The translations under genes were made by a program, and so were the position numbers. The notes beneath the pieces were generated by a model. It saw only the letters and a program-made list of their open reading frames with translations, searched no databases and was not told the DNA's origin. Shown piece by piece: positions 1 to 9,078 of a stretch of DNA of 64,000 nt (the first letter of the stretch is position 1; each line of letters begins with the position of its first letter). The DNA is from CADEED01 sp963711635. Its GTDB lineage: Bacteria > Pseudomonadota > Gammaproteobacteria > Steroidobacterales > Steroidobacteraceae. The stretch lies in NCBI GenBank assembly GCA_963711635.1, contig CAVQEZ010000012.1, positions 124,001 through 188,000 of the forward strand, given 5' to 3'.

Positions 1-2
1 AA

Positions 3-884
3 TGGAGCGGCGTTCCGGGTTTCATCGAAGACGTGCTGCGCATGCTGGACAACGTGTTGCAGGACTTCATCGACCACGCGCCGGCGTCGATGGACGGCGC
101 CCGCTATTCGGCCATGCGCGAACGCTCGGTGGGGCTCGGCGCCATGGGCTTTCATTCCTGGCTGCAGACCAACGGCATTCCGTTCGAGAGCGCGCTGGCG
201 CGCGCCGCCAACCTGCGCATGTTCAAACATCTGCGACGCGCCGCAGATGCCGCCTCGCGTGCGCTGGCCGAGGAGCGCGGTCCGTGCCCGGACGCCGCGG
301 AGCGTGGCGCGCTGGAGCGGTTCAGCCACAAGCTGGCCATCGCGCCCACCGCCAGCATTTCCGTCATCTGCGGCGGTACCAGCGCCTGCATCGAGCCCAT
401 TCCCGCCAACATCTACACGCACAAGACGCTGTCGGGCTCGTTCAGCGTGCGCAACCCCGCGCTCACCAAACTACTCGCGGCCAAGGGACTGGACACCGAA
501 GACACCTGGCAGTCCATCCTGGCGCACGAGGGCTCGGTACAGCACCTGGAGGCGTTGAACGAGGACGAGAAGTCGGTGTTCCGCACCGCCTTCGAGATCG
601 ACCAGCGCTGGGTGGTGGAGCTGGCCGCGGACCGCGCTCCGCTCATCTGCCAGGGCCAGTCGTTGAATCTCTACCTGCGCAGCGACATCCACAAATGGGA
701 CCTGCTGATGCTGCACTGGACGGCCTGGGAGCGCGGCGTGAAGTCGCTGTACTACTGCCGTTCGAAGAGCGTGCAGCGCGCCGGCTTCGCCGGCGTGGAA
801 GCCGACAACACGCGCTCATGGCCCAAGAAACCGCTCGATGCGGCTAAAGACGACAAATACGACGAGTGCCTGTCATGTCAGTAA
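3..884 (+). CDS. nrdA: Ribonucleoside-diphosphate reductase, large (alpha) subunit, 3' part
   Basis: Class I ribonucleotide reductase alpha chain, which reduces ribonucleoside diphosphates to deoxyribonucleotides in the cytoplasm. The first codons are cut off by the window edge; about 293 C-terminal residues remain. The visible part includes the conserved barrel segment with PTASIS and the C-terminal tail DECLSCQ, whose CxxC pair shuttles electrons from thioredoxin or glutaredoxin to the active site. The stop overlaps the start of nrdB by ten bases, so the subunits are translationally coupled. The N-terminal ATP-cone that would reveal allosteric control is outside the window. Confidence 0.93.
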   Translation, partial: WSGVPGFIEDVLRMLDNVLQDFIDHAPASMDGARYSAMRERSVGLGAMGFHSWLQTNGIPFESALARAANLRMFKHLRRAADAASRALAEERGPCPDAAERGALERFSHKLAIAPTASISVICGGTSACIEPIPANIYTHKTLSGSFSVRNPALTKLLAAKGLDTEDTWQSILAHEGSVQHLEALNEDEKSVFRTAFEIDQRWVVELAADRAPLICQGQSLNLYLRSDIHKWDLLMLHWTAWERGVKSLYYCRSKSVQRAGFAGVEADNTRSWPKKPLDAAKDDKYDECLSCQ

Positions 885-1939
885 ACCCGCAGATCGAACT
901 ACTCGCCACTCCCGGGCTGCTGACGCCGAGCCGCAGCTACAAGCCGTTCCGGTACCCCTGGGCCATCGAGTACTGGCGGCGCCAGCAGCAGATCCACTGG
1001 ATGCCCGAGGAAATCCCGCTGGGCGAGGATTGCAAGGACTGGAGCAATCGCATCACGGACGCCGAGCGCAACCTGCTGACGCAGGTGTTCCGGTTCTTCA
1101 CGCAATCCGACGTCGAGGTGCAGGACAACTACATGGAGCGTTACGCGCGCGTGTTCCGTCCCACCGAGATCAAGATGATGCTGGCGGCCTTCGCCAACAT
1201 GGAAACCGTGCACATCGCCGCCTACGCGCTGCTGCTCGAGACCCTCGGCATGCCGGACAGCGAGTTCACCGCGTTCATGGACTACCAGGCCATGCGCGAC
1301 AAGCACGACTTTCTTCAGAATTTCAGCGTGGAGACACACGGCGACGTGTTGCGCACGCTGGCCATGTTCGGCGGATTCACCGAAGGCGTGCAGTTGTTCG
1401 CGAGCTTCGCCATCCTGCTGAACTTCCCGCGCCACAACAAGATGCGCGGCATGGGGCAGGTGGTTTCGTGGAGCGTGCGCGACGAGTCTCTGCATTGCGA
1501 GGGCATCATCCGGCTGTTCCACGCCTTCGCGCAGGAGACCGGCGCGCTGACCGGTTCGGTGCGTGATGACATCGTCGATTGCGCGCGGACCGTGGTGATG
1601 CTCGAGGACCGTTTCGTGGACCTGGCCTTCGAGATGGGTCCCGTGGAGGGCCTGTCCGCCGCCGAAGTGAAGGGCTATATCCGCTACATCGCCGACTGGC
1701 GGCTGAAGCAGTTAGGCCTGCCGCAGGTGTTCGGCGTGAAGGAACATCCGCTGCCCTGGCTCACCGCCATGTTGAACGGTGTCGAGCACGCGAATTTCTT
1801 CGAGACGCGCGCCACGGAATACGCCAAGGCCGCCACCGGCGGCGCCTGGCATGGCCACGAGGGCGCCTGGGGCCTGTTCGACCGGCGCGTCGCGCGGCGT
1901 GGGCAGCTGGATCTGATCGATGGACGCGACGCCAGTTAG
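875..1939 (+). CDS. nrdB: Ribonucleoside-diphosphate reductase, small (beta) subunit
   Basis: Radical-harbouring beta subunit partnering NrdA. I chose ATG at 875 (MSVNPQIELL) rather than the GTG at 866, because it gives a normal N-terminus and overlaps the nrdA stop. The iron/manganese ligand helices are visible: METVHIAAY carries the E-x-x-H ligands and, four residues after the His, a Tyr at the position of the E. coli Y122 radical, and RDESLHCEG carries the second E-x-x-H. At 354 residues it is near usual size. The substrate-coupling C-terminus (GQLDLIDGRDAS) does not look like the E. coli tail. Confidence 0.95.
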   Translation: MSVNPQIELLATPGLLTPSRSYKPFRYPWAIEYWRRQQQIHWMPEEIPLGEDCKDWSNRITDAERNLLTQVFRFFTQSDVEVQDNYMERYARVFRPTEIKMMLAAFANMETVHIAAYALLLETLGMPDSEFTAFMDYQAMRDKHDFLQNFSVETHGDVLRTLAMFGGFTEGVQLFASFAILLNFPRHNKMRGMGQVVSWSVRDESLHCEGIIRLFHAFAQETGALTGSVRDDIVDCARTVVMLEDRFVDLAFEMGPVEGLSAAEVKGYIRYIADWRLKQLGLPQVFGVKEHPLPWLTAMLNGVEHANFFETRATEYAKAATGGAWHGHEGAWGLFDRRVARRGQLDLIDGRDAS

Positions 1940-1979
1940 CGCAGCGGCAGCCGCGCGCAGCGACGCGGCACATGAACCA

Positions 1980-2927
1980 TCAGGGAAACTCCTCGGCCAA
2001 CGGCACGTTGTAGGCACCGCAGGGCGGCTGGCACTTGCCGTTGATGTAGATTTCGAACCCGAAACGGTCGGCGAGAAACTGCGTGATGCGCGGACGCAGC
2101 GCGTACGGATCGAAGTCCTCGGGCGCGGCGATCCGGGCGCGGATGCGCAGGTCGTAATGCGTATCGACCAGCCAGGATTTAGCCTCCGGGTCGTCGTCGT
2201 ACATCATCTGGTTGCCCCACACGGCGTAATGGTTCACGCCGTAGGCCAGCGCGACCAGGTCCTGCACGTTGATGTTGCGGATCAGGACGCCGTCGGAACG
2301 GACCTCGATGCGCGAGCGCCCGCCCATTCCCCGCGCCGCCACGTTCAAGGTGATTTCCGCGCCACGCAGTGCGCGCGCATGCGTGGCCAGTAGTTCGAAA
2401 CGCCAGCGTCGGTCGGCAATTGCGCCGCCCAATAGCACGCCGCCGACGATCGATGTGACGCAGAGCGCCAGCAATGCGCCCTTGAAGAATCCCAGCCCCG
2501 GAGGCGCGTCGTCGGGATCAGCCGCACGGCGCGACGACTCATCGTGTGCCAGCCACTGTTCGATGCCGAGGCCCCGCCGCACCTGCAATATGCACAGCCA
2601 GATCGCGGGCAGCGCGGCTAACAAGCACAACGCGGTCGCGCCCAGCCCGAGCTGCGCCGACTGGACTGGCGCAAGCAGTGGATTCAGCGTATCCGCGGCG
2701 CGCAGCAGCGGCCCGGGTACCCGGTCTGCGCTGTGATAGGCGGGGAAGCCGATCCAGCGGCCCAGCGCATGCAGCAGCGCGAATGGCAGGACCAGCTTGG
2801 CGGCGCAGATGCGCCACATACACAGGCGCACCCGGGCCGAGTTGCCGCGCACCAGCCAGGCCAGCGAGGCGCACAGCGAACAGAACAGCAGCGATTGCCA
2901 CAGATGGTCGGTGAGAGCTTGCAGCAC
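1980..2927 (-). CDS. BlaR1/M56-like membrane protein lacking the peptidase domain, with DUF3738-like C-terminus
   Basis: A 315-residue paralogue of the downstream-facing neighbour at 3043-4365. It shares the first membrane segments (DHLWQSLLFC and following) and the C-terminal domain (ALAYGVNHYAVW, FLADRFGFEIYINGKCQPPCG), but the middle of the M56 protease, including the HExxH zinc motif, is missing. The C-terminal part resembles the DUF3738 / TIGR03435 soil-associated domain. GTG start at 2927. It lies 115 bases downstream of the full-length gene on the same strand, so it probably arose by tandem duplication followed by deletion. It may act as a non-proteolytic partner or decoy; that is inference. 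Confidence 0.7.
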   Translation of the reverse strand: MLQALTDHLWQSLLFCSLCASLAWLVRGNSARVRLCMWRICAAKLVLPFALLHALGRWIGFPAYHSADRVPGPLLRAADTLNPLLAPVQSAQLGLGATALCLLAALPAIWLCILQVRRGLGIEQWLAHDESSRRAADPDDAPPGLGFFKGALLALCVTSIVGGVLLGGAIADRRWRFELLATHARALRGAEITLNVAARGMGGRSRIEVRSDGVLIRNINVQDLVALAYGVNHYAVWGNQMMYDDDPEAKSWLVDTHYDLRIRARIAAPEDFDPYALRPRITQFLADRFGFEIYINGKCQPPCGAYNVPLAEEFP

Positions 2928-3042
2928 AAGCTACCGCGGCAGTGGAATCCACGAGACGAGCGGGCACGATCCCACGGACGCGACGGTGCGTCGGACTTTC
3001 ATGACGAAACTCCAGGCTTGGGGAGCGCGCTACTTCACGCGG

Positions 3043-4365
3043 TCAGTATTCACGGGCGGTACGCCCGCAGGGACCCTGGCACTCCTGGTTGACGTAGATC
3101 TCGAGATCGAAGCGCGAGGCCAGTAGTTTGTTGACCAGCCCGCGCAGTGCGAAAGGATGGAGGTCTTCGGGCTCGGTGACCGCGACGGGCACCAGCGCAC
3201 GGATGTCGTAGCGCGGTGAGTCCAGCCATTCGCCCGAGCCCTCGACCTGCCAGCTGTGCACGCCATAGGCGACGGCGACCAGCTCGCGCAGCGAGGTATT
3301 GCGAATCGTGACTTCATTGCCGGTGGCGTACATGCGCATGCGTTGGCCGGCGCCCGCCACCGGGTTCACGAGGATGTCCGCTTCCCACAGTTCGCGCGAG
3401 TTGTTGGCCAGCAGTTCCTGCCGGTGCAACGCGTCGTCCATGGCGCCGGCGGCGAACGGCACGGCGGCCACGATCAGCGTGCACATCGACAGCAGGAAGG
3501 CCTTGATGAATCCCAGCGCCAGCGGTGGCCGGCTGCCGAGGATGTTGCGGATGCGGGTGGTCAGATCGCCGGCCAGCGCGGCCATGGCGTGCTGCGAATG
3601 CACCGTGGCGCAGTGCCTGCACACCGCGAGGATACCGGCCGCATATTCGGCCGGATCGTGGCCGCGTTCGATCACCGCCTCGTCGCAGGCGCGCTCGCGT
3701 TCTTCCATCAACTGCCGGCCTATGCACCACACCAGCGGGTGAAACCAGAACAACGTCTCGACCAGCCGATGCAGGTGCGCCTTGAGATTGTCGTGGCGCG
3801 CGATGTGCTCGCGTTCGTGCGCCATCACGGCGTCGAGCTGCGAGCGGGACAACCTCCCGAGCAGCGCGGACGGCAGCAACACCACCGGATGAATCACGCG
3901 CGCGACGGATGGTTCGACATCCGCATCCGTGACGCGAGCATCCGGCAATGCGCCCGGCGCCGGCCGCGCTGCCCTGGACAGTAACTCCGCGGCGAGCCAG
4001 CCGCGCAGCCAGCGCCACGCGAGAACGCAGGCCACCACGCCCCACAGGCACAGCAAGGCCGGCAGCAGCAGCGAAGTTGCCTGCGGCTGTGCCGGGCTCA
4101 GCGTGAGCGAGGGCGAAATCATGGGAGTCGCGGCCTGCATCGCCGCTCCGAAGAAAGTCGGCTGGGTCCCGACAGGGGTTGCGAGCCCAGCCGCGGCGCC
4201 AGCGAGATACAGCGCCGAAAACGGTACGAGGAACTTGACTGACGCCAGCAGCCACAGCCAGTGGCGCACGGACGCGGAATTGGAGCGCAATGCCAGCGTG
4301 ATCGACCAGATGGCGCCGCAGAACAGCGTCGACTGCCAGAGGTGGTCGATCAGCGCGCGGATCAT
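3043..4365 (-). CDS. M56 family (BlaR1/MecR1-type) membrane metallopeptidase sensor
   Basis: Inner-membrane zinc protease of the BlaR1 family, 440 residues. Several N-terminal membrane helices are followed by the peptidase motif HEREHIARHDN (HExxH) and the downstream ERACDEAVI helix that supplies a third ligand. In place of a penicillin-binding sensor domain, the C-terminus is DUF3738-like (VAVAYGVHSWQV, NQECQGPCG). Its ATG overlaps the stop of the blaI-like gene by four bases (ATGA), the standard repressor-protease arrangement in which the activated protease cleaves the repressor. The inducing signal cannot be read from the sequence; the non-PBP sensor argues against a simple beta-lactam receptor. 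Confidence 0.88.
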   Translation of the reverse strand: MIRALIDHLWQSTLFCGAIWSITLALRSNSASVRHWLWLLASVKFLVPFSALYLAGAAAGLATPVGTQPTFFGAAMQAATPMISPSLTLSPAQPQATSLLLPALLCLWGVVACVLAWRWLRGWLAAELLSRAARPAPGALPDARVTDADVEPSVARVIHPVVLLPSALLGRLSRSQLDAVMAHEREHIARHDNLKAHLHRLVETLFWFHPLVWCIGRQLMEERERACDEAVIERGHDPAEYAAGILAVCRHCATVHSQHAMAALAGDLTTRIRNILGSRPPLALGFIKAFLLSMCTLIVAAVPFAAGAMDDALHRQELLANNSRELWEADILVNPVAGAGQRMRMYATGNEVTIRNTSLRELVAVAYGVHSWQVEGSGEWLDSPRYDIRALVPVAVTEPEDLHPFALRGLVNKLLASRFDLEIYVNQECQGPCGRTAREY

Positions 4366-4763
4366 TTGCCCTTGTCCTTCGAGGATTTCGCCTCGTGAGC
4401 GTCGAGCAGCTTCTGCGCGTCTTCGATGTCCTCGTGCGAGATCTTGCCCATCTCGACCAGGTGGGCCATGACCGGGCCGGCATTGCCGCCGAACAATCCG
4501 AGCAGCTCCTTGAGCAGGCGGGTCTGCACCGAGGCGCGCGAGGTGGTGGCTTCGAACACGTGGGCATTGCCGATCTTCTTCGTGCGCCGCACCGCGCCCT
4601 TGGCCTCGAGCCGGTAAACCATGGTTTGCACCGTGGTGTAGGCGGGCTGGTCGCGTCTTGCCACGGCTTCGTGGATCTCGCGGATCGAGCAGGCACCGCG
4701 GCTCCAGAACTCGGACATGATTCGCAGCTCGAGCGCGCTCAACTTGGGTTCGGACACGGGCAT
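4362..4763 (-). CDS. blaI: BlaI/MecI/CopY family transcriptional repressor
   Basis: Winged-helix repressor of 133 residues (MPVSEPKLSALELRIM...). The recognition region AYTTVQTMVYRLEAKGAVRR is typical of BlaI/MecI, and the C-terminal helices serve for dimerisation. I chose ATG 4763, since the longer reading frame up to 4823 would run through the operator. The gene is first in an operon with the M56 protease and its shortened paralogue. Two TACTACA/TGTAGTA half-sites upstream indicate autoregulation. The gene symbol denotes the family, not proven beta-lactam control. Confidence 0.88.
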   Translation of the reverse strand: MPVSEPKLSALELRIMSEFWSRGACSIREIHEAVARRDQPAYTTVQTMVYRLEAKGAVRRTKKIGNAHVFEATTSRASVQTRLLKELLGLFGGNAGPVMAHLVEMGKISHEDIEDAQKLLDAHEAKSSKDKGK

Positions 4764-4767
4764 ACCT

Positions 4768-4815
4768 CTACTACAACTGGGGCCGAGTCTATGACACGTG
4801 TAGTAGCAAACGCAA
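4768..4815 (-). promoter_or_regulatory. BlaI-type operator and promoter of the blaI-M56 operon
   Basis: On the minus strand, TTGCGT (4815-4810) and TAGACT (4791-4786) form a -35/-10 pair with an 18-base spacer. The spacer contains TGTAGTAG (4799-4806), and its exact inverted copy CTACTACA lies at 4768-4775 in the leader. The first half also sits in an imperfect dyad TATGACAC/GTGTAGTA (4790-4805). BlaI/MecI sites are built from TACTACA/TGTAGTA half-sites, so binding here would block RNA polymerase. Confidence 0.6.
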
Positions 4816-4971
4816 GTGCGCATCCCATGCCGCCCACACTTCTATATAGATAGCCCGCAGAGCGGCCTCGCGGTTTCCTGCGTGGAGTCGAGACAGAACG
4901 GTGCCTGGGATGCCAGCTACCTGGCGCGCGCCATCCGCACCAAGTATTCGTTGAGTTGAGAGGGTGTTTCC

Positions 4972-6737
4972 CTAGGTGCCGAGTTCGGCGACGGGCGCCG
5001 CATCGTCCTTGCGACGACCGCTGAAACCCGCGACGCGATTGCGACCGGCTTCCTTGGCCGAGTACAGCGCCGCGTCCGCGGCGTCGAAGAGCTTGTCGGC
5101 GGAGGTGAACTCCTCACTGGAAAGCGAGGCATAGCCAACGCTGACCGTGATGCCGTGTCCTTCGCTGCCGCCGGCCTGCACGCTGGCGCGCAGTCGTTCG
5201 GCCACGGCGGCCGCGGTGTCCACGCCGGTGCCCGGCAGGATCACGCAGAACTCGTCGCCGCCGTAACGACAGGCCAGCACAGGTTTGCGCGCATAGCGAC
5301 GCAGCGCGCCACCGACCATCTTGATGGCCTCGTCGCCCACCGTGTGGCCGTGCCGGTCGTTGTAGGTCTTGAAGTTGTCGATGTCGATCACCAGCAGCGA
5401 CAGCGGACGGTTGGCTCGTGCGCGGCCTGCGAGAATTCGATCGGGCAACCGGTCGTCGAACAGGCGGCGATTGCCGAGCAGCGTGAGCGGGTCGGTGCGG
5501 CTCTGGTGCTTGAGCTCGTTCATGCGGCTGCTGAGCGTCATGGACAGCAGGATCATTTCCAGCAGCGAGCCCACCTGCCAGGCTGTGCTGCTCATGAAGG
5601 TGTGCGGCACCAGCGCCGAAGTTCTTCAGCAGGAAGATGATGCGAGCCGGCGAGGAACGCGCCCCAGGCCATCGACGTAGAAACGCGCGGGTCGCGAACC
5701 TGCCAGCAGGCAGATGATGCCGAGCGCGATCATGAAGATCACCGAGAACAGGATCAGGAACGTGACCGGCCTGATCAGCACCGCGTATTCGATGAACGGC
5801 GTCAGCGCGATCGCGACGCCGCCAGTCACCTGCAGCACGCGCGCCACGGTATTCAGCCGCGGCGTGTAGTCACGCGCGCGCAGGATGGTGGTGGAGAACT
5901 CCAGCGCCGTGATCAGCGACAGACACAGCAATACGATAGACAGGCGTTGGCCCAGCGCGGGCTGTCCGGCCAGAGGAACTGGAACGCGAAGCCGGTGTTC
6001 ACCGTCATGTACACGCCGAAGAGTCGCGACGTAGCCGAAATACGCCAGGAAGGCGTGATCGCGTACCGCGATGAACACCAGTCCGCTCCACACCAGCAGC
6101 ATGAGCACGCAGCCGAAGTACACGCCGTAGGCGATTTGCTCGCGGCTCAATGCTTCGGCGAGCTGGTTGGGCGCGAGCAGCGACAGATTGATGTCGACGG
6201 GACCCTGCGAGGCGTAGCGCAGGTACAGCGTGGTTTCGGCTGAGCGCGGGCAGCGTGAGCGGGAACAGGAAGTCGCGATGCGCCACGGGCGCGTGATCCG
6301 AACGGGCGCCGGTCGCCCGTGGCCTCGTGACGCCAACCGCCATCCGACGGGCTCGTACAAATCCAGCAGTCGATGAGCGGATAGTCCTGGCGCAGGTAGA
6401 GCTGGCGCGGCTGCGTGTCCGGATTGCGCAGCGTCACGCGCACCCACCACGCGGAACGCGAGAAGCCGACGTTCGCCTTCTCGGGTGAACCGGCCACGAA
6501 GGCCGAATTCGCCGGCGGCCTGCTCACCGCGGCGATGTCGAGGCGCCCGTCGCGATCCTCGAGCATGTCGATGGACGAGCTCAGCGACTCGATTCGCACG
6601 GATTCGTCGGAGGGCAACGTCGTGACAGTCGGGGAAGCCCCCAGAGCCACGGGTGCCAGGCTAACTAACGTGAACGCGAGAACCCTTCGAAGCAATGAAA
6701 CATTTGCAACGTCCTTGAGCGCGTACACAATCGCCAT
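4972..6737 (-). pseudogene. 7TM-DISM type diguanylate cyclase (GGDEF), frameshifted
   Basis: Pieces in different frames add up to one membrane-bound c-di-GMP synthase. There is an N-terminal signal peptide (ATG 6737) and a 7TMR-DISM extracellular sensor domain (SAWWVRVTLRNP, LYLRQDYPLIDCW), then membrane helices read in a second frame (6300-5640), then a GGDEF domain in a third frame (about 5580-4972). The GGDEF domain has the signature RYGGDEFCVILPG and the usual LTLLGNRRLF entry. At least three frame changes are needed. All domain boundaries are otherwise intact, so sequence error is plausible. The gene is divergent from the RoxA-like cytochrome gene. Confidence 0.75.
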
Positions 6738-6793
6738 CCTGTCGCCTGGTTGTTTGTTTGTAGTATGCGACAGTTCGCGCAGGGAGTAACGCG

Positions 6794-9078
6794 ATGCGTC
6801 GACTGATGAAATGGATTCTTGGCACGGTCACTGTGCTCGTGGGCCTCGCCGCGGCGGCTTATTGCCTGGTTCGTGTGGTGGCCGGTCCACACCATTCCGC
6901 CGCTCGAACCGGTCGAGTGAATACGTATGGCTCGACCAGGGCTGGGGCAGCGGCCAGGACGCGGCGCTGCGCCAGCGCTACTACTACACCGCGCAGGGCA
7001 CCTCGGTGCCGCAGGGCGCCTCCGACGGTGCGGTGCGTTATGACTGGTTCGTGAATCTCGAGCTGCCGCTGTCGCGCGAGCGTTTCGCCGCGCCCGACCA
7101 CATGCGCCGCTACCGCTTCGTCGTGGATCCGGCGCCCAGCGCCGCCAACCCTGACCAGCTACCCGTAGGGTTCACGAAGCATTTCGATCCGCGCATCGGA
7201 GAATACGTGCTCGACATCACCTGCGCGGCCTGCCACACCGGCGAAATCCAGCACACGAAAGACGGAAAAACGCGCGCAATCCGCATAGACGGCGGCCCCG
7301 CCATGCACGCCTTCACCGACATGCAGCGCGGCAATTTCGCGCCGGTGCTGCTGGCCTCGCTCATGGGCACCACGATCAATCCCGCGAAGTTCGACCGCTT
7401 CGCGAAAAAGGTGCTCGGCACCACGTACCCCGACGCCAAGCCCCGGCTGCGCAGCGCGCTGGTCTCGTCCATCTCGGCGATGCTGGGCAGCGGCCAGAAC
7501 AAACCCTGGCGCGCGCGCAAGCTCTACCCGGTACGCGAGGGTTTCGGCCGTACCGACGCGCTCGGCCGCATCGGCAACACCGCCTTCGGCGACCACCTCT
7601 CGGCGTCTAACTATCAGCCCGGCGATGCGCCGGTGAGTTACCCGTACGTGTGGAACATCTGGAAGTTCGACTGGGTGCAGTACAACGGCTCGGTGGCGCA
7701 GCCGCTGGCGCGCAACATGGGCGAGGCGCTGGGCGTGGGCGCGATCGCGCCGCTGGTGAGCGGCATGCACGGGCCGCTGCCGCCGGAGGCGCGCTTCCGC
7801 AGCTCCGTGGACATCCCCGGCCTGCAGCGCATCGAGCACACGCTGCAGCTGCTGCGCCCGCCGCCGTGGCCCGAGGAGATCCTGGGCACCATCGACCGGA
7901 CCAAGGCCGCACGCGGCGCCGAACTGTTCCAGCGGCACTGCCAGGAATGCCACGGCCCGCATGTCGCGGAACCCGCGCGCCAGCAGGCGAGCGCGCCACT
8001 CAAGCTGTCGAATGAGCTCGAATGGCGCATCGAAGTGATCCCGCTGGATCACATCGGCACCGATCCGAACGCCGCCATGGGATTCATGAACCGGCGCTAC
8101 GACCTTTCGACGACGGGCCTGCAGAACGCCGAGCTGCAGGCCGCGTTGCGGCCGCTGCTGATCCGCTCGCTGTTGCGCGACGTGCGCTTCCGGCTGCGCG
8201 AAATCGTGCGTCTGCGCACCGAAGCCAAGGCACCGCTGGGCCAGCTGCCGGCACTGCTCGCGGCGTATCCGGATCCGGACGGCTCGACCACTCCTTCGAT
8301 CCCCACCGAATCCTTCGCCGCCATCGAAGGCGCGCTCACCAGTCTCGTCACGCCGCTGCCGCAGATTCCCGGCGCGGAGTCCCGTCCGGCGGATCCGCTG
8401 GGCTGCGCCATCAATTGCCATCTGCGCAACCTGCTGTGGGATCTGCGCGAGGGCAACAACAACATCCAGCTCACGCTCGCCTCGCTCGACGTGACGAAAC
8501 TCACCGAAGGCGCGGCGCTGAACCTGGTCGGCATCCTGCTCAAGAACAAGTTCTACGCCGACAACGGCGTCGATTACGCCACGCAGCAATGCCTGGAAGG
8601 CTTCGGCGCGCTCGACCTGCCGCAACAGATCGCCGGGTACAAACCGCGGCCGCTCGAAGGCGTGTGGGCCACGGCACCGTTCCTGCACAACGGCTCGGTG
8701 CCCACGTTGTACCAGATGCTGTTGCCGCCGGAGCGTCGCGACAAGCGCTTCTTCGTCGGGCGGCGCGAATACGATCCCGTGCACGTGGGCTTCGTCACGC
8801 AACCGGACGCGGATGGCGACGACGACGGTTTCTGGCTGGACACGAGCATCAAGGGCAATCACAACACCGGCCATGCGTTCACGGCCGATGCCGCGACCTG
8901 GGCGAAACACGTCGCGGACTGGAAGGCGAATCCGCTGCCGCCCGGTGTGATCGGCCCGGAGTTCACCGACGAGCAGCGCTACGAGCTGGTCGAATACCTC
9001 AAGGTGCACCGCGATCTGCCCGAGACGCCGCCTGACTACCAGCCTCCGGTCTGCCGGTTGTTCGGAGAAGCGATGTGA
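6794..9078 (+). CDS. RoxA-like dihaem cytochrome c, exported
   Basis: Periplasmic or secreted c-type cytochrome of about 760 residues, of the rubber-oxygenase-A/MauG-like dihaem peroxidase group. Haem attachment motifs are CAACH (7222-7236) and CQECH (7939-7953); an atypical CxxxCH (CAINCH) lies near 8404. The RoxA-type C-terminal motifs are present (GVWATAPFLHNGS, KGNHNTGHAFT). The signal anchor MKWILGTVTVLVGLAAAAY is in the 6794 frame, HTIPPLEPV in a second frame and YVWLDQGWGSG onward in a third, so two single-base frameshifts lie between about 6880 and 6925. The stop overlaps the patatin start. The substrate is unknown; RoxA itself cleaves poly(cis-1,4-isoprene), but that activity should not be assumed. 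Confidence 0.8.

Noticed and set aside
4816..4959. Small 47-codon GTG frame ending RAIRTKYSLS before the GGDEF gene
   Set aside because: No ribosome site or recognised family, and it overlaps the blaI promoter region; could be a remnant but cannot be supported.
7159..9009. Long 616-residue reading frame antisense to the RoxA-like gene
   Set aside because: It is an Arg/Ala-rich shadow frame of a GC-rich gene; the plus strand carries haem motifs and family similarity.
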